Source: Dipteronia dyeriana (lineage: Eukaryota; Streptophyta; Magnoliopsida; Sapindales; Sapindaceae). From it: DNA of 64,000 bases. Below the pieces are notes generated by a model. It saw only the letters and a list, made by a program, of their open reading frames with translations. It was not told the DNA's origin and did no database searches. Numbering within the stretch: position 1 is the first letter of the stretch; the number at the start of each line of letters is the position of its first letter. A program made the translations under genes and the position numbers. Where the stretch lies: assembly GCA_032871835.1 (NCBI GenBank), contig CM065299.1:27235074-27299073 (forward strand), written 5' to 3'. Positions 36,660-48,590 of the stretch are shown in pieces.

Positions 36660-38030
36660 TTATAGCCACACCCGAGAGTGTTAATGATGAAGGATGGAAT
36701 GTTGGTAATGGAGCCAGCAGCCATGTCATAGGAGACCAAAATAACTTGAGCCAGATGGTCGAATACAGTGATAAGGACTCTCTTATGGTTATTAATGGTA
36801 AGCAATTGAGAATTTCTCATATTGGAAGCAGCTTGATGCAGTTACAGAATGATAGTTCTTTAAAACTTAAGCAAATCTTGCATGTCCCCTCCGAAACCAA
36901 AAATCTAGTAAGTGTTCCAAAACTTACCTCTGATAATAATGTCTATGTTGAATTTCATGCTGATTGTTGTCTTGTGAAGGACAAAAAAATAGGGAAGGTT
37001 GTGCTGCAATGGACACTTTATAAGGGGTTGTACCCGCTGAAACCTTCAAGCCTCAAGCCTTCTGTCCATCAAAGCCTCGTAAATCCAATTTATAGTGTGA
37101 CTTTAATCCAAATCTCAATGTTTCTAATGTTAAGTCTTTATTTTCTGTCAAATATAATCGAGTCCAAGTCCTGTTGGGTCTTTTTTTTTTCAATTAAAGA
37201 GTTGTGGCATAGAAAACTAGGTCACCCATATATCCATGTGTTGAATCAAGTTATGGACTCTTGTAATGAAAATTTTCAGATTTATGAAAAATTAGCTTTC
37301 TATGATGCCTGCCAGTATGGTAAATCCCATTGATTGCCTTACAAAACCTCAAAAAAATGTGCCAAAAACTACTTTGATCTTATGCATACTGATGTTTATG
37401 AACCAACTCCCATAACTTCATCATCTGGCTACAAATTATACATTCATTTTATTGATGATTTTAGTAGATTCACATGGTTTTACCTCTTAAAATTTAAGTC
37501 TAATGCATTGAATGCTTTCATACAATTCAAATCACTATTTGAGAGCAAATTTGAAAGAAAAATAAAGTACATTCAATCCGATTTTGGTAAGGAATATCAA
37601 GCCTTCTCAAACTACCTTTAAACAACATGGTGTGTCCTTTAGACACACATGCTCACACACTTCTGCCCAAAATGGAAGAGCTGAAAGAAAGAACAAGCAT
37701 ATAGTTGAGATGAGACATACACTCCTTGCCCAAGCATATATGCCCCTAAGATTCCGGTGTGATGCCTTCGAAACATTTGTCTACCTTATAAATAGACTCT
37801 CTACTCAGGTTCTTAAAGGAAAATTGCCATTTGAAGTCCTTAACAAAAAAAAAAATATTCATTTTTTAAAGTTTTTGGTTTTGTTGATTTCCTTACCTAA
37901 ACCCTATCAAAACCAAAAGTTTCAGTTTCGTTCTGTAAAATGTGTCAATTTAGGTTACAATGAACCTTACAGGAGGATGAACATGGTCCGTCTATTAGTA
38001 CGCATTGGCTTAACTCACTCGTAACCTCCC
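36660..38030 (+). pseudogene. Element E protease and integrase
   Basis: The frame enters at about 36690 with WNVGNGASSHVIGD, in which the protease catalytic Asp is replaced by Gly (GGT). The protease body and pre-integrase block follow (LWHRKLGHPYIHVLNQVM, about 37200). The integrase core runs LMHTDVYEP, FIDDFSRFTWFYLLKF, IQSDFGKEYQ, then after a frameshift near 37615 HTSAQNGRAERKNKHIVEMR (about 37665-37720). A TGA at 37332 and further frame changes occur. Confidence 0.87.
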
Positions 38031-39331
38031 ACAAAGAACACATAATGAAAAAATCCTGGTAAGGGCTGCATAAGGGAACGATAAAGGGGTTTGATAAGAA
38101 AATCAATAGTTTGAGAATCTTAGTTAACAAACATCAGTTTTATCTGAAGAATTTACATCCTAGACACGTTGTGTTCAATGAATCAGAGTTCCCATTCAAA
38201 TCTCAATTTCTTAATACCAAACAACCAGAGATAATCTTGGTTGAGCCAAACACTTATTGGTTCATCTTGCCGAGTCTATCAATTGAAGAAAATCCAAACC
38301 ACAGTTCCATATCTAATATTACAGGTAACAACTTGAAACACCCATCTCAAAGCCCATCAGCTTCACTAAATCTGGATGGATCGAATTCATAAGATATTCA
38401 AAAAGTTGATATCATTGCAACATTGTCTTAAAGTGAGTTAGAACTTGAGCAAACAGACTTTGATACAAATGAAAGCTAAGAAAAAGTTGAACAACAAGAA
38501 GCTACTACACCAGGTAAACAAACAGTTGTTCCCTCTTATCCCATGATCATAAGAGCCAAAGATCTAATTTATAAGCCTAAGGTGTACTCTATCCAAGCAA
38601 AAAGCATGCATGATAGTGAGGTTAACAGACCAATCGAGCCAGGAAGTGTGGTTCAAGCCTTACAATCAAAAAAGTGAAAGAAAGCTATGAAAGAGGAGTT
38701 GTCATCATTATCTAAAAACAAAACATGGACTCTTGTACCCTACAATTTGGGTTTTTAGGGTGAAGTACAATGCAGTTGGGATTGTTCAGCGCTATAAAGT
38801 CAGTTTAGTAGCAAAAGGCTATCATCAAACACCTGAAGTCGACTTCTCAAAGACCTTTAGTCCGGTTGTAAAAGCTTCAACAGTTAGAGTATACTCACAT
38901 AGATGTATCAAAGAATTAGAGCATAAGACAAATGGACATAAGTAACGTATTCCTAACTGGCCAACTATAAGAGTATGTGTTCATGAGTCAACCGGAAGGA
39001 TTTGTTGATCATTCTAGACCAAACAATGTGCATGTGCAAGTTAAATAAGGCTTTATATGGCCTAAATCAAGCACCTAGGGATTAGTATGATAAGCTGAAG
39101 GAAACATTGCTCAAATGGAATTTGAGCAACTCCAAAGCTGACTCTTCCTTGTTCTTTTTCAAGTCAGAAAATCAGATCATCATGAAGCTAATATATGTGG
39201 ATGATATAATCATTACAGGTAATAACACAACTAGTTTACAGTAGTTTATTGACAAGTTGAATCGAATTTTTGCTTTAAAAGACCTAAGGTTTCTTCACTA
39301 CTTTTTGGGAATTTAAGTCTTTAGAGATATG
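38031..39331 (+). pseudogene. Element E integrase tail and truncated reverse transcriptase
   Basis: RT blocks in broken frames: KYNAVGIVQRYKVSLVAKGY (about 38765), VDFSKTFSPVVKASTVR (about 38838), ALYGLNQAPR-like (39052), LIYVDDIIITGNNT (about 39190, with the catalytic Y-V-D-D) and LKDLRFLHYFLGI (about 39275). It then stops at the edge of LTR F. The RT end and nearly all of RNase H are missing. Confidence 0.85.
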
Positions 39332-40909
39332 TTTTAATCAATTGATTACCAATTTTCGATTAATCAATGTTAACAAAACTACCCCATTTTAGCAAGCACT
39401 CAAATAACAATAAAATACGGAAAACAATAAAAACACACAAGTTGTTTTACGTGAGAAACCCTCCAACTGTGCAAAACTCACGGGCTATCCTTCTAGCCAT
39501 ACACGGTCCTCAAAATCCACTATTTGAAAGAAAGTTTACAACCTAGGTTGACCTTAAGTCACACCATTCTTTGCCACTAACCCTATCATTCCACCCAACG
39601 GGCCATTAATAGTGATCATTAATCAACTACCTTGTGTACTAATCAACTTAGTCACAAAGCTTAAAAATCAATGAAGAGATTAAGCAACCTATGTGAATAT
39701 ATAAAAATATTCTAACATGCAATTAATGTTATGCTACTTTAAATGCTTATCTAGAGATGTGAAGATAACAATAAGTACAAATCTTAGATATCAATATCTA
39801 AATACAAAGCAAGAAGATTTAGATAGAGGGCAAAATGGCCCTAAATACTAGCTATCAATCAACAAGCAATCTCAACCAATACAAAGTGACTCAAAATATT
39901 AGAAACTATCTTAAGCAAAAATAGTCATGCATTTAATCAAGAAAATAAATGTTAATCCTGGACAAGATAAACATATAAAAGAAACAAAGAGTTCAAGAGC
40001 ATGTTCAAGTTACCTAGTTATGAAACCAAAGAAGACCCATGAAGAAACAATGCTTGAATGATGTTAGATGCACATAGAAATGTGTTTGGTTGAGTTAAGA
40101 TTGGTTCTTGGGAGTCTCTCTCACTAAGAAATCACTTTCTCTCTCTAGATATGAATCTAGACTCACACTGTGAAATGAGGAAGAAGATGATGTATTTATA
40201 TGAGGAAATACGAGCAGCAAGAGAAAAGATAAAAATGCCCTTGAAACAGCTATTCGGCAGTCAGGTTTGGCGGTCAGTCTGGCTACCGAAACAACCGTTG
40301 ATTTGATCACAGACCATCAGATATGATTCAACAGTTTTGTTCAACGGTCCAGCTAGCCACCGAATCAACCATTGAATTACGTCCAGAAAACACAACATTC
40401 TGAAGCAAAAACGACGGTTAGAGAGACCACCGTAGAATGAAGACCAGAACTTCTGGTTTCAATACAGCAATCGTCGATCAAAGACCGTCAATTCCCAAAA
40501 TGAAGAGAATCCTCATCGGTTGATCAACTTGCTAAGACCAAACACACCAATGTGCGAGTGCGAACGTTTCCGAACACACAACAGGAAATGATCAACAAAA
40601 AACACAAAGAACACACTTAAGACTAATTAAACAAATGCCACAACAATGATCATACAATAAGTGTGTGATAAACATATATACACAATCAAATAAACACACA
40701 TGCAAGTAATATTCATATGAAAGTGCGTGCGTGCAACTAATTATTTTCAAAGAGAGTTAAGCATAAATGATATACCTTTGAAGTGCTCTTAAACTTGAGG
40801 ATGTCATTGAAGCTTGACCACGAACAAAGAGGCATAACCTATCCTTACAAGCAAATCCCCAATGTTGTTTGTCAACGAAATGAGCCAATCAAAATACGAG
40901 AGACTTACA
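39332..40909 (-). repeat. LTR F, truncated Sirevirus-type LTR in element E
   Basis: On the minus strand it starts TGTAAGTCTCTC at 40909 and follows the B LTR layout. It ends at ATTAAAACATAT (39332-39343) and lacks the last 60 or so bases seen in B (the TTCACCCCCTC region). No matching five-mers flank it. Together with the loss of E coding sequence, this points to a deletion across its inner edge. It is not a clean solo LTR. Confidence 0.8.
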
Positions 40910-41340
40910 AAGGTTCAATTTCCTTGTTGACAAACTCGGTGTGATGGAATCACCTTCTTGTTTGATAGGAGGTGTTAAAGAAATTGGTTAATCAACTTGG
41001 CATATCAGTTTGATTAATGTTAATTAAGCTTATGAAAGTTTTTGGTTACCATCTCAACTTTGCTGTCTCGAATGTTCCAGCAACAGATATTGACTCTTAG
41101 CAAGTTTGTCATTTTTTTTTTCATGTCTACAAAAAAAAAAATGACTCATCATTACTATACAACTGTATTCTTATCATGGGTTGCCTTCTAGTCTATAAAT
41201 TAAATGCTCTATGCCTTAGTATCATTTGAGCTAAGCATTTATAAAATCTCTGATTTTTCAAGTATACATAATTTATTTCTTCGTATCAAGTAAATTTCTT
41301 TGTATCAAGTAAAGACAGAGCTCCATTCTTAATGAATACA
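40910..41340 (+). repeat. End of element E: last codons, purine tract and 3' LTR
   Basis: 40910-40966 reads as the C-terminal tail of a copia RNase H (SCLIGGVK). A purine stretch, GATAGGAGG, precedes TGTTAAAG at 40973, the likely LTR start. A TATA-like TCTATAAATT lies near 41192. The LTR appears short (about 370 bp), ending near AATGAATACA (41340). The right end is a best guess because no second copy is in the window. Confidence 0.62.
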
Positions 41341-42926
41341 ACTGATATAACCAACATGGCAAAGAAGAAATACTTCAACTGTATTACAATTGACAAACTC
41401 AATGAAAATATAATTAGTTGGGCATATATATATGGAAAATTGATCCACGGTTCAATTTTAAGACTTATGACGGGACGAGGATAACTCAGCCCAATTTTAC
41501 ATTATTTCACGGTTGTTTTCGGATCAAAAGTGATTCTAATCCTATGTTTGGTAAAATTGTAGAGAAATACTTTTAGTAACTTTTAGTTTCTCCAAACCGA
41601 AATTTTGTGAACCTGTAAATGCATGTTTTTAGAAACCAGTTATGCTTTTAGAAATATGCTCCGACGTATTTTTTAATGAATTTTTACCATATTTTTCTAC
41701 GTTGTCCTTAGCCTTTCATTACATTTACCAAAATCATTCTCAGAACCTTCAAGCATTCAATTCTGATTCGTTCAAGCTTTCTATCTCTCCTCCCTTTCGC
41801 AAATTGAAAAATCAGAGCAGCCAAGATTTCTCTTCACAAATTTCTCTCGTTTTCAGGTTTGAACTATCTAAGTTTTTAGACAAAAATAGAAATATTGTGA
41901 GAATGAACCCTTTGAAATATTTTGATTGCTCTCGCCGAAATTAGAACCTCTGAATCGAGAATTCTGTCGTAAATTTCGGTATGCGATTGCGATATTTGTC
42001 TTTTAATCCCGCGCGGTGTGATTGGATGTTGATTGTGATGTCTTGATGTGATAGTTATCGCGATGTTTTAGGGTTTTGATGGATGGAAATTTTGGTTTTT
42101 GATTGTCAAGGTTCTGGCTTTGTTTGTTTTAGCTTCGATTTTGGGATGAACTGTGCTATGAATATGTGAATTTTTGATAAATGTGGTTTTGTGTTCATTA
42201 GAGGGAAAAAATACTATTGATTTATTTAGAGCTTGTGTTCTTTAGAAAAATTAGAGGCTGTTATATGCAATTCCGCTTAATTCCTGTTTCGTGGTTCCAA
42301 TATCGTGATAGGAGATACTCTTTAAGCTGTCACAAATTGGCGTTTATTGAATGGAAGTTGATTTCTGATTACATCACCAGGTGATTGAATTTCTGATTAT
42401 ATTGTTGTAGAATTGATAGAGGAATGTGAGTTTTAACAGTGTTGTGGATAGTTGATTTGCATATTATGAGGTACGATCTTAGTTGGTTTTGAATATTTTG
42501 AGATACGGTACTTTTATGTTTACTTGTGACTTTACAACTTGATTTTACATTTTGGTTTTTCTATGTTGTTCAAATAGAATTGTCACCCTGTAATGAATCA
42601 GGTGAATTAGTGGTCGATATGCAACTGCTTTCATTGTTGTGTTTTCCAGATTCACTACCGTTGTAATCAAGGTCATTTCTTCAAGTTATTTCTTTGGGTG
42701 TAATGAGTGCGTGCAGTACTTCTATTTTGGGATGATGGTTATAAATCCAGTCAGTTGGTCAGTTGTGTGGCATTTTCTTCTTATAGAAACCTTCATAGAT
42801 ACTTGACAAGTTTATTAACACATCCGCTGTATAGATTGAACCTGATGACTGTGTGATGTTGCTTTTATAGTACAGAAGTGATGTTGGGTAATTGTGTTTA
42901 TCTGAATCTTCTGATGCTATACACAG
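41341..42926 (+). other. Non-coding interval, possibly the old 5' end of the SYP5-like locus
   Basis: No supported coding exon. 41720-41870 is pyrimidine-rich and resembles a plant 5' leader. It is followed at about 41975 by a GGTATGCG donor-like site and a long T-rich intron-like stretch up to an acceptor at 42926. I could not find the first coding exon of a SYP5 gene here. Confidence 0.35.
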
Positions 42927-43325
42927 GTCAGAGAAAGATATGACCCGTCGCAAGGACATACAAGCTAATTTGAGATCGAGAGTGAGTCGAATGGCTTCGA
43001 CATTGAACATGTCAAACTTTGGTAACAGGGATATAGCTTGCTTGGTCCAGAAATAAAGCCTACTGATATCATGAGCAAAACAACGGGCTTGGACAACCGT
43101 GGTCTGGTTGGTTTTCAATGACAAATCATGATTCATAAACCTAGATACGGCCTTATTTAATATGTTGTATCGCTTATGTTTTTTATCATGCAGAGGAGGT
43201 TTACTTGAGCCTCTCTTTGAAACAGAGCAAGATAAAGGGCTTGAGAAACTGGAGCAGACAGTAATTAGTACAAGGCATATTTTGCATTGGTAGTCAATGA
43301 AGAACTTGACCTATACTGTCGACTT
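42927..43325 (+). pseudogene. SYP51/SYP52-type Qc-SNARE pseudogene
   Basis: Two exon remnants. 42927-43132, after a good acceptor (ACACAG), reads SEKDMTRRKDIQANLRSR, then LNMSNFGNRD. After a frameshift near 43030 it reads LLGPEIKPTD and TTGLDNRGLVGFQ, then a TGA. 43226-43325, after AACAG, reads EQDKGLEKLEQTVISTRHI and, after another frameshift near 43290, VNEELDL. The order and spacing match the linker and start of the SNARE domain of plant SYP5 proteins, which act in trans-Golgi/vacuolar membrane fusion. The rest of the SNARE domain and the membrane anchor are lost. The 43133-43225 gap is intron-like, so this is a decayed genomic copy rather than a processed one. Confidence 0.8.
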
Positions 43326-44663
43326 ATTGTATAGTTTATGTTTATTAAATCATTTGTTATTGTATGGTACTATGGTCTATCTGATCTATCTGTCTTAGAC
43401 GTATTGCATGCAACATTGGTCCTTTTCTACTTTTGTATAAATCTTTGCAAGTTGTAATTGTGAAAAGCTTGAATTCATTTATTATTTTATTAAAAGATTG
43501 TGGTTATATATCCTCTATTTAGATCCCAAAATGTAAGAGATGTCATTGAAATTCTAATGAACTAGTCAGAGATGTAAAATTTAGTAACAATTTCAATAAA
43601 AATGTTGTGAACATGAAATCATGAGTATCTATTGTGTTTTTAGTCATAACAAGATACTACATATGGAATGGAACCCAAAGTTATCACTTTTCAATGTTGA
43701 TTTGGGTGCATTTCTCTCATTGGGTCACACATCTACAACAATAAAGGATCCACCTCATCAGATCTTGTAGACGTGTCTTGATCAGTTGTACTTGGCGAGC
43801 CACCATGCGGATCGGTCCTTGGCCTTGCACTCCCAGCTAGCCAACCCTTTGTTTCACCCTTATGCAATTGCCATTCTTTTTAATACATCAATTGATGATA
43901 TTAATTATTTGTATAGTAGGTTGAATTAAAAATTAAATGTTTCGAGAAATAATAATGATAATTTTATTATATTACTATTATATTTGTAGAAAAGGAGAAA
44001 TTATTATTATTATTATTAATTTTATTTTGTTCCTAATATTAACCTTCAATTTCAATTATTAAAATCCCTATAAAAAAAATCATGTTGAAGTTCATCGAAG
44101 AATTATAATGGACAAAGACAAGTTTCATTATAATGGTGTCCTTTTAATAATTTTATGCAGTTACGGCACTTTTTACTTTAAGTTTACAAAACAGATTGAA
44201 ATTGCTTTTGATTCTCAAAGCACTTTTTAAATTTAGTTTATCAAACATCCAACTGATTCTTTCCTCAATAATTTCAAAAGCAATTCTTCCCACGGCACAA
44301 CAATATCAAACTAGATGTAAGTGGTATACTTCACACACATACACCCTGAGTTGTGGGTTCAAAATACAGGAGTATGTATAATAATTAACCAAAAAAAAAA
44401 AATCAAGAATCCAGGTATTTGCTAACTCATAACTCCACTAACTTGATCAGAAATCAAGCAGTGGACTCTCAAATATAGTCATGTCCACAAATTAAAAATA
44501 AGGTTAACCTTTTGAACTTTAAATTAATATCAATAACATTTGTGATAAGCTGACAATAAGTTAGATTTTTTTTTACTTATTTTGCTTAAACATAAAAAGA
44601 GACATACAATTTAGATTTTTTAAATCTCAAATTCAATATGTCCTGTAGTTTTTAGCAATTTTC
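43326..44663. other. Intergenic, no gene seen
   Basis: AT-rich with TTA repeats near 43990-44010 and 12 A's near 44390. A more GC-rich stretch at 43740-43870 has no recognisable coding potential. The ORF at 44196-44381 is not supported. Confidence 0.6.
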
Positions 44664-47358
44664 TCAATAAATGCAGCACACTTCAGTTGTAATGCTAGAG
44701 ACAGAGAGGGCAGAATTGACCAATTCTCTTCTTAAAATTTTTCCATTAGCAGATTTCGGAATAGAACTGATAAAAGCAACACGCCTTATCATCTTGTATG
44801 GTGCAACCTGCAACAACAAATACATCAAACACTGGTGTAAGAATTACTCGGGAAGAATCAAGTTTTAACGATCAGTTGAATTTGAGTTAAGAAATTCAGG
44901 CTTTTGATATATATCGTCAGTAGTACTTGATTAGAAATCAAGAAGTGAAGACATTTCTACACCAAGGAACATGAGTAGTAGATAGACTGCTGCAACTCCA
45001 AAAAATATATTTATTATAATATAGTGATGAGTAGTCAGAATTGCATGCCTGTGTTGCAATGAAATCCATTACTTGAGTGGCAGTGATGTTGCTTCCAGGA
45101 TTTCTCACAATAAAGGCCATTGGAATCTCCCCTGCTTCTTCATCAGGATACCTGATTCAAATATTAGAATGGGACAACAGCTAAGAAATCCTGAAAATTT
45201 TCTCCTAGGTCAAGTATATCTTGATGGGTTCGGAATCTATTTAGAAAGGGGCTTAAACACATACGGAATGACAACAGCATCATCAATTTCATGATTTGAT
45301 ACAGGTAAATGCTCTAACTCAGCTGGGGCAATCTGCATAAATGTTCACAAATAATTTATTATGAACAAATAGTCAATATGTTGGTAATCAAAGATACAAA
45401 AATTTAAGAAGCAATGATCACCTTAATATTATTGTATTTGATCACTTCCTTTAACCTATCAACAATGAAGAGGAAACCTTGAGAGTCAAAATAGCAAAGA
45501 TCCCCTGTCTTTAACCATCCCTCTGAATCCAAGATTTCAGCAGTTGCCTTCTCATCTCCTACATAACCTGCACTAAATCAAACCATCGTTTTCGAAAAAT
45601 ATATGATCAAGAAATTATGGTTCAGACTAGAAATAATTAATAAAAAATAACCTGAAAGAAATCGAAAGCTAATTAACATGGATGGTTATATTGGTGTAAT
45701 TAATACCTCTCATGATGGATGGGCCACGCAACCAGAGCTCTCCTTGGTGACCAGAAGACAATGATTCAGCAGTTAGAGGATCAACTATTTTGGCTTCCAT
45801 AAATTCTACAAGCCGACCAACAGAACCAACCCGCTCTAACTCTTCAGGTCTTCTCATATTCGCCACTGCGCCTGTAGTCTCCGTCAACCCGTATCTCTGA
45901 GACAGTACACATAACAAGAAAATATCAACTAGGAGGATATAATGAAATTATTTGACTATGGGGAGACATGTTAATGATTCAAAATTTCAGTAAAAATTTG
46001 AATTTGTGTGCCTAATACATCCGTACACATACTCCTATATTTTGAAAACGACTCTTAGCAAGATTTGAAGCAAAAAAAATCAAACAAATCACACAATAAT
46101 ACAATTTTACAAGATGCAACATGATAAATTTCTAATGAACAAGTAAAATACTACAATCTGGACTTACAATTGCAAGCTTGACGTTAGGGAACTTGGCTCT
46201 AAACTTGTCTGCAACGTCCGTACCCAGCGGTGCGCCACTGCATTGTATAAACTTGAGCGAGCTGAGATCGTATTTCTCTGTCAGCTCCGATCTCCACAGT
46301 TGCTGAATTTCTGACGGCGAAACTGGCATATAATCAGGTTTATACTTGTCCACAGCTTCAAGCACTCTCTCAATCTCAAACTTACTCCCAGTGAAAACCA
46401 GAGTCTCCCCCATGAAGACCGCCCTCATCATCACACTCAATCCATAAGCAGCAGTGTAAACACTCGTAGTCAATGACACTAGTGCCGGTGTTCGCCCTAG
46501 CGCTTGATCGGAATCAGATTGACGATATGATTGGGCAGTGGCAGCGGTCGACGCTATCCAGTTCCTGATGTTAGCGAACCCGCGTGTGAAGTTAGAAAGA
46601 TATGATGAATCCTATATTGAACAAACACGTAGCAAGGAAATGGAAAATGGTATATATCTTCGATATCACAACTCAATAGACCAGTCTTTTGTATATAACC
46701 TGTGAGTCAAAAACACGCCCTTATTTGGACCGCTGGTTCCTGACGAGTAGAAGATTGATGCACCGTCGTGTTGACTCACCGGATCATTGCTGTCTCCATC
46801 AATACTGGAATCAACGTTGTTGCTATCGACGTATTGAGTGAAAAAGGAGAGATACTCAGGCGAGTCGAGCAACACTGTAGGGAGATGAGTTGGGAGCTTG
46901 TGGGAGGCGCGTGAGTTGGTAAAGGCGATGGTGGGGTTACAGAGGTCGACCAAGCGATTTATATCGGAGATAGAATCACCCGGCATGGCCAGTGAGATGA
47001 TAACACCTAAGGAGAGGAGAGCCAAGGAGAGAATTGGAAAACGGAAAGAGTGAGGAGACAGTATGAAAGCAACGTCTCCTTTGGAGAGAGAGTAGTGTTT
47101 TCGGAGACAGAGAGCCAGGGACTTGGTCTGGAAGAGTAAATCAGAGTAGCTGAGGCGGTTTCCGGTGGCGGCACTGATGAGGAATGTTGAGTCGGAGCTG
47201 GTGGTGGAGTGGAGGCGAGAAAAGATGAATTGGGTGATGGAGAGTGGCTGAGATGGTGGAGGGAGAGCTACGTTCGGTCTTAGGGAATGGTAAGTTTTGG
47301 TAAGTGAACAGAAGCCACTGTTTGGATCCATCAAACACTCGCTGTTTGTTCCCGCCAT
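44664..47358 (-). CDS. 4-coumarate:CoA-ligase-like acyl-activating enzyme, 7 exons
   Basis: Exons (minus strand): 47358-46700, 46564-46168, 45896-45707, 45567-45422, 45332-45265, 45151-45049, 44807-44664. They total 1707 nt, 568 codons plus TGA, in frame throughout. The start is the ATG at 47358 ([18 protein letters not shown]). The adenylation signature is [16 protein letters not shown] (about residue 204); the usual T-G-L-P is changed but the lysine is kept. [32 protein letters not shown] and the C-terminal KSANGKIL with the catalytic lysine follow in order. Such enzymes adenylate a carboxylic acid and transfer it to CoA; 4CL-like members act on fatty, jasmonate-precursor or phenolic acids, and the substrate cannot be told here. 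The last residues are not a PTS1 peroxisomal signal. Introns are GT-AG except intron 6, which appears to be GC-AG. This is the only intact-looking gene in the window. Confidence 0.9.
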
Positions 47359-47447
47359 TATCGAAGAAAACCTCTGATTACTTGTGTGGATGGTCTGATC
47401 AGTTGATTACTAGCTGAGTAGTACAGAATTAGAAGAGAGCTGCAATG

Positions 47448-47456
47448 TATATATGG
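47448..47456 (-). promoter_or_regulatory. Probable TATA box of the 4CL-like gene
   Basis: Minus strand CATATATAC, about 90 bp upstream of the ATG at 47358. The intervening sequence has the look of a short 5' leader. This is inferred from position and composition only. Confidence 0.5.
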
Positions 47457-47459
47457 AGT

Positions 47460-48190
47460 AGTTGCCAGTACGTTTGTTATCGATTTGTTTATTGATTTTA
47501 TCGAATAAATTAGAGAAATATAAAACGTTAACATTTTTTTTTGACAGGATATGTCTACCCATCGATCTATAAGTTTTTTTTTTTTTTTAATTTTAGGAAA
47601 TACACCTTTTTAGTTAAAAAAAAATTATTATTTTTACTCAACGTTGATATTTTTATTGTTTTTATCCGATAATTGATTATAAATATCTAAATATCTCTCA
47701 TTATTTTCTTAATTTCTTCTCTCTCATTTGGTCTGAATTCAGAATTAGTTTTCTTCATTCTCTCTCCTCCTTCTTTCTCTCTTTTCTCTCTTTCTCTCAC
47801 GCCTCTATTTTCTCTTCACCACAATTTTTTTTTTTTGCAACCAAATCTCCTCTCTCACGACTCTCTTCTCTTTAATCCAAACATTTTTTTGTTCCACTTC
47901 TCTCTCCTTTGATGTGCATATCTGGGTTGTGAAGACCCAATTCGGATTTGAGTATGAGTTGTTGATTTTAAGGGTGATTCATGGTTGTGGTTGTGTTTAT
48001 GTTTAAGTTTGAGTATTGTTTGTTTAAAAAAAAATCAAATTGCGTTTTGTTTAAAACTTTTTCCAGATTTTAAAAAATTTCAAATTTTTTGGATTTTGAA
48101 AATTTTACAGATTTTAAATTTTTTTCCTGATTATGTTTGTTAATTTTTTTTTTCTAGATTTGATTTTGTTTAAAGAAAAATTATATGTTT
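47460..48190. other. Intergenic, no gene seen
   Basis: Poly-T tracts (47570-47590, 47824-47836) and a CT-rich block at 47755-47910. No coding frame is supported. Confidence 0.6.
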
Positions 48191-48196
48191 TTTTAT

Positions 48197-48577
48197 TATA
48201 TGAATTGACCATCATATCCTCATACGTTTACCTAATAAAAATTAATAAAATTATACAAAATGTGAGAATGTTAACTTGTAAAGTAGAAGTTATTGTAAAC
48301 AATTTTATCCCACAAAATAACAAATTTACAAATGAACAAAAAACATACAAAATAAACAAAATATTCATTTATTTGTATTTTTTTATAAATTCAAGAAAAT
48401 ACTCATTTTCAATGGTTTTTGTTCATTTTTAATTTTGTTATGTTTAGGGATAAAATTGTCCACAAAATAATTTCTCCTTTGCAAGTTAACATTCTCACAT
48501 TCTCACATTTTGTATCATTTTATTACTTTATTACTTTATTTGGTTAAAGTATGAGAATATAATAGTCAATTCATAAA
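48197..48577. mobile_element. Inverted-repeat MITE-like element
   Basis: The left arm 48197-48280 and right arm 48481-48577 are inverted copies. Both contain TATGAATTGAC, an ATAC...TTTA core, ACAAAATGTGAGAATG and TTAACTTG. The arms are 85-97 bp, separated by 200 bp of AT-rich DNA. The right arm has an extra TCTCACAT unit. I could not identify a clean target duplication, so the superfamily is open. The ORF at 48133-48432 lies across it and is not a gene. Confidence 0.7.
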
Positions 48578-48590
48578 AGTAAAGCTTAAA

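Larger units (their letters stand above)
36628..41340 (+). mobile_element. Copia element E, 5' half displaced by insertion of A
   Basis: Plus-strand copia remnant: protease, integrase and RT, then LTR F (39332-40909), then the last codons of RNase H, a purine tract and a 3' LTR. Its gag and 5' LTR should lie beyond the other end of element A, outside the window. Stops in all domains show it is old. Confidence 0.82.

Noticed and set aside
39332..40909. Clean solo LTR with target duplication
   Set aside because: The inner end lacks about 60 bp and the flanking five-mers do not match.
41642..41944. 100-codon ORF, possible small gene
   Set aside because: No protein-like composition or motif. 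It reads better as a plant 5' leader and intron start of the decayed SYP5-like locus.
43740..43870. GC-richer patch as a possible exon
   Set aside because: Stops in all frames within short distances and no motif or splice context.
48133..48432. 99-codon ORF
   Set aside because: It crosses an arm of the inverted-repeat element and is AT-driven, rich in Ile, Phe, Tyr and Lys.
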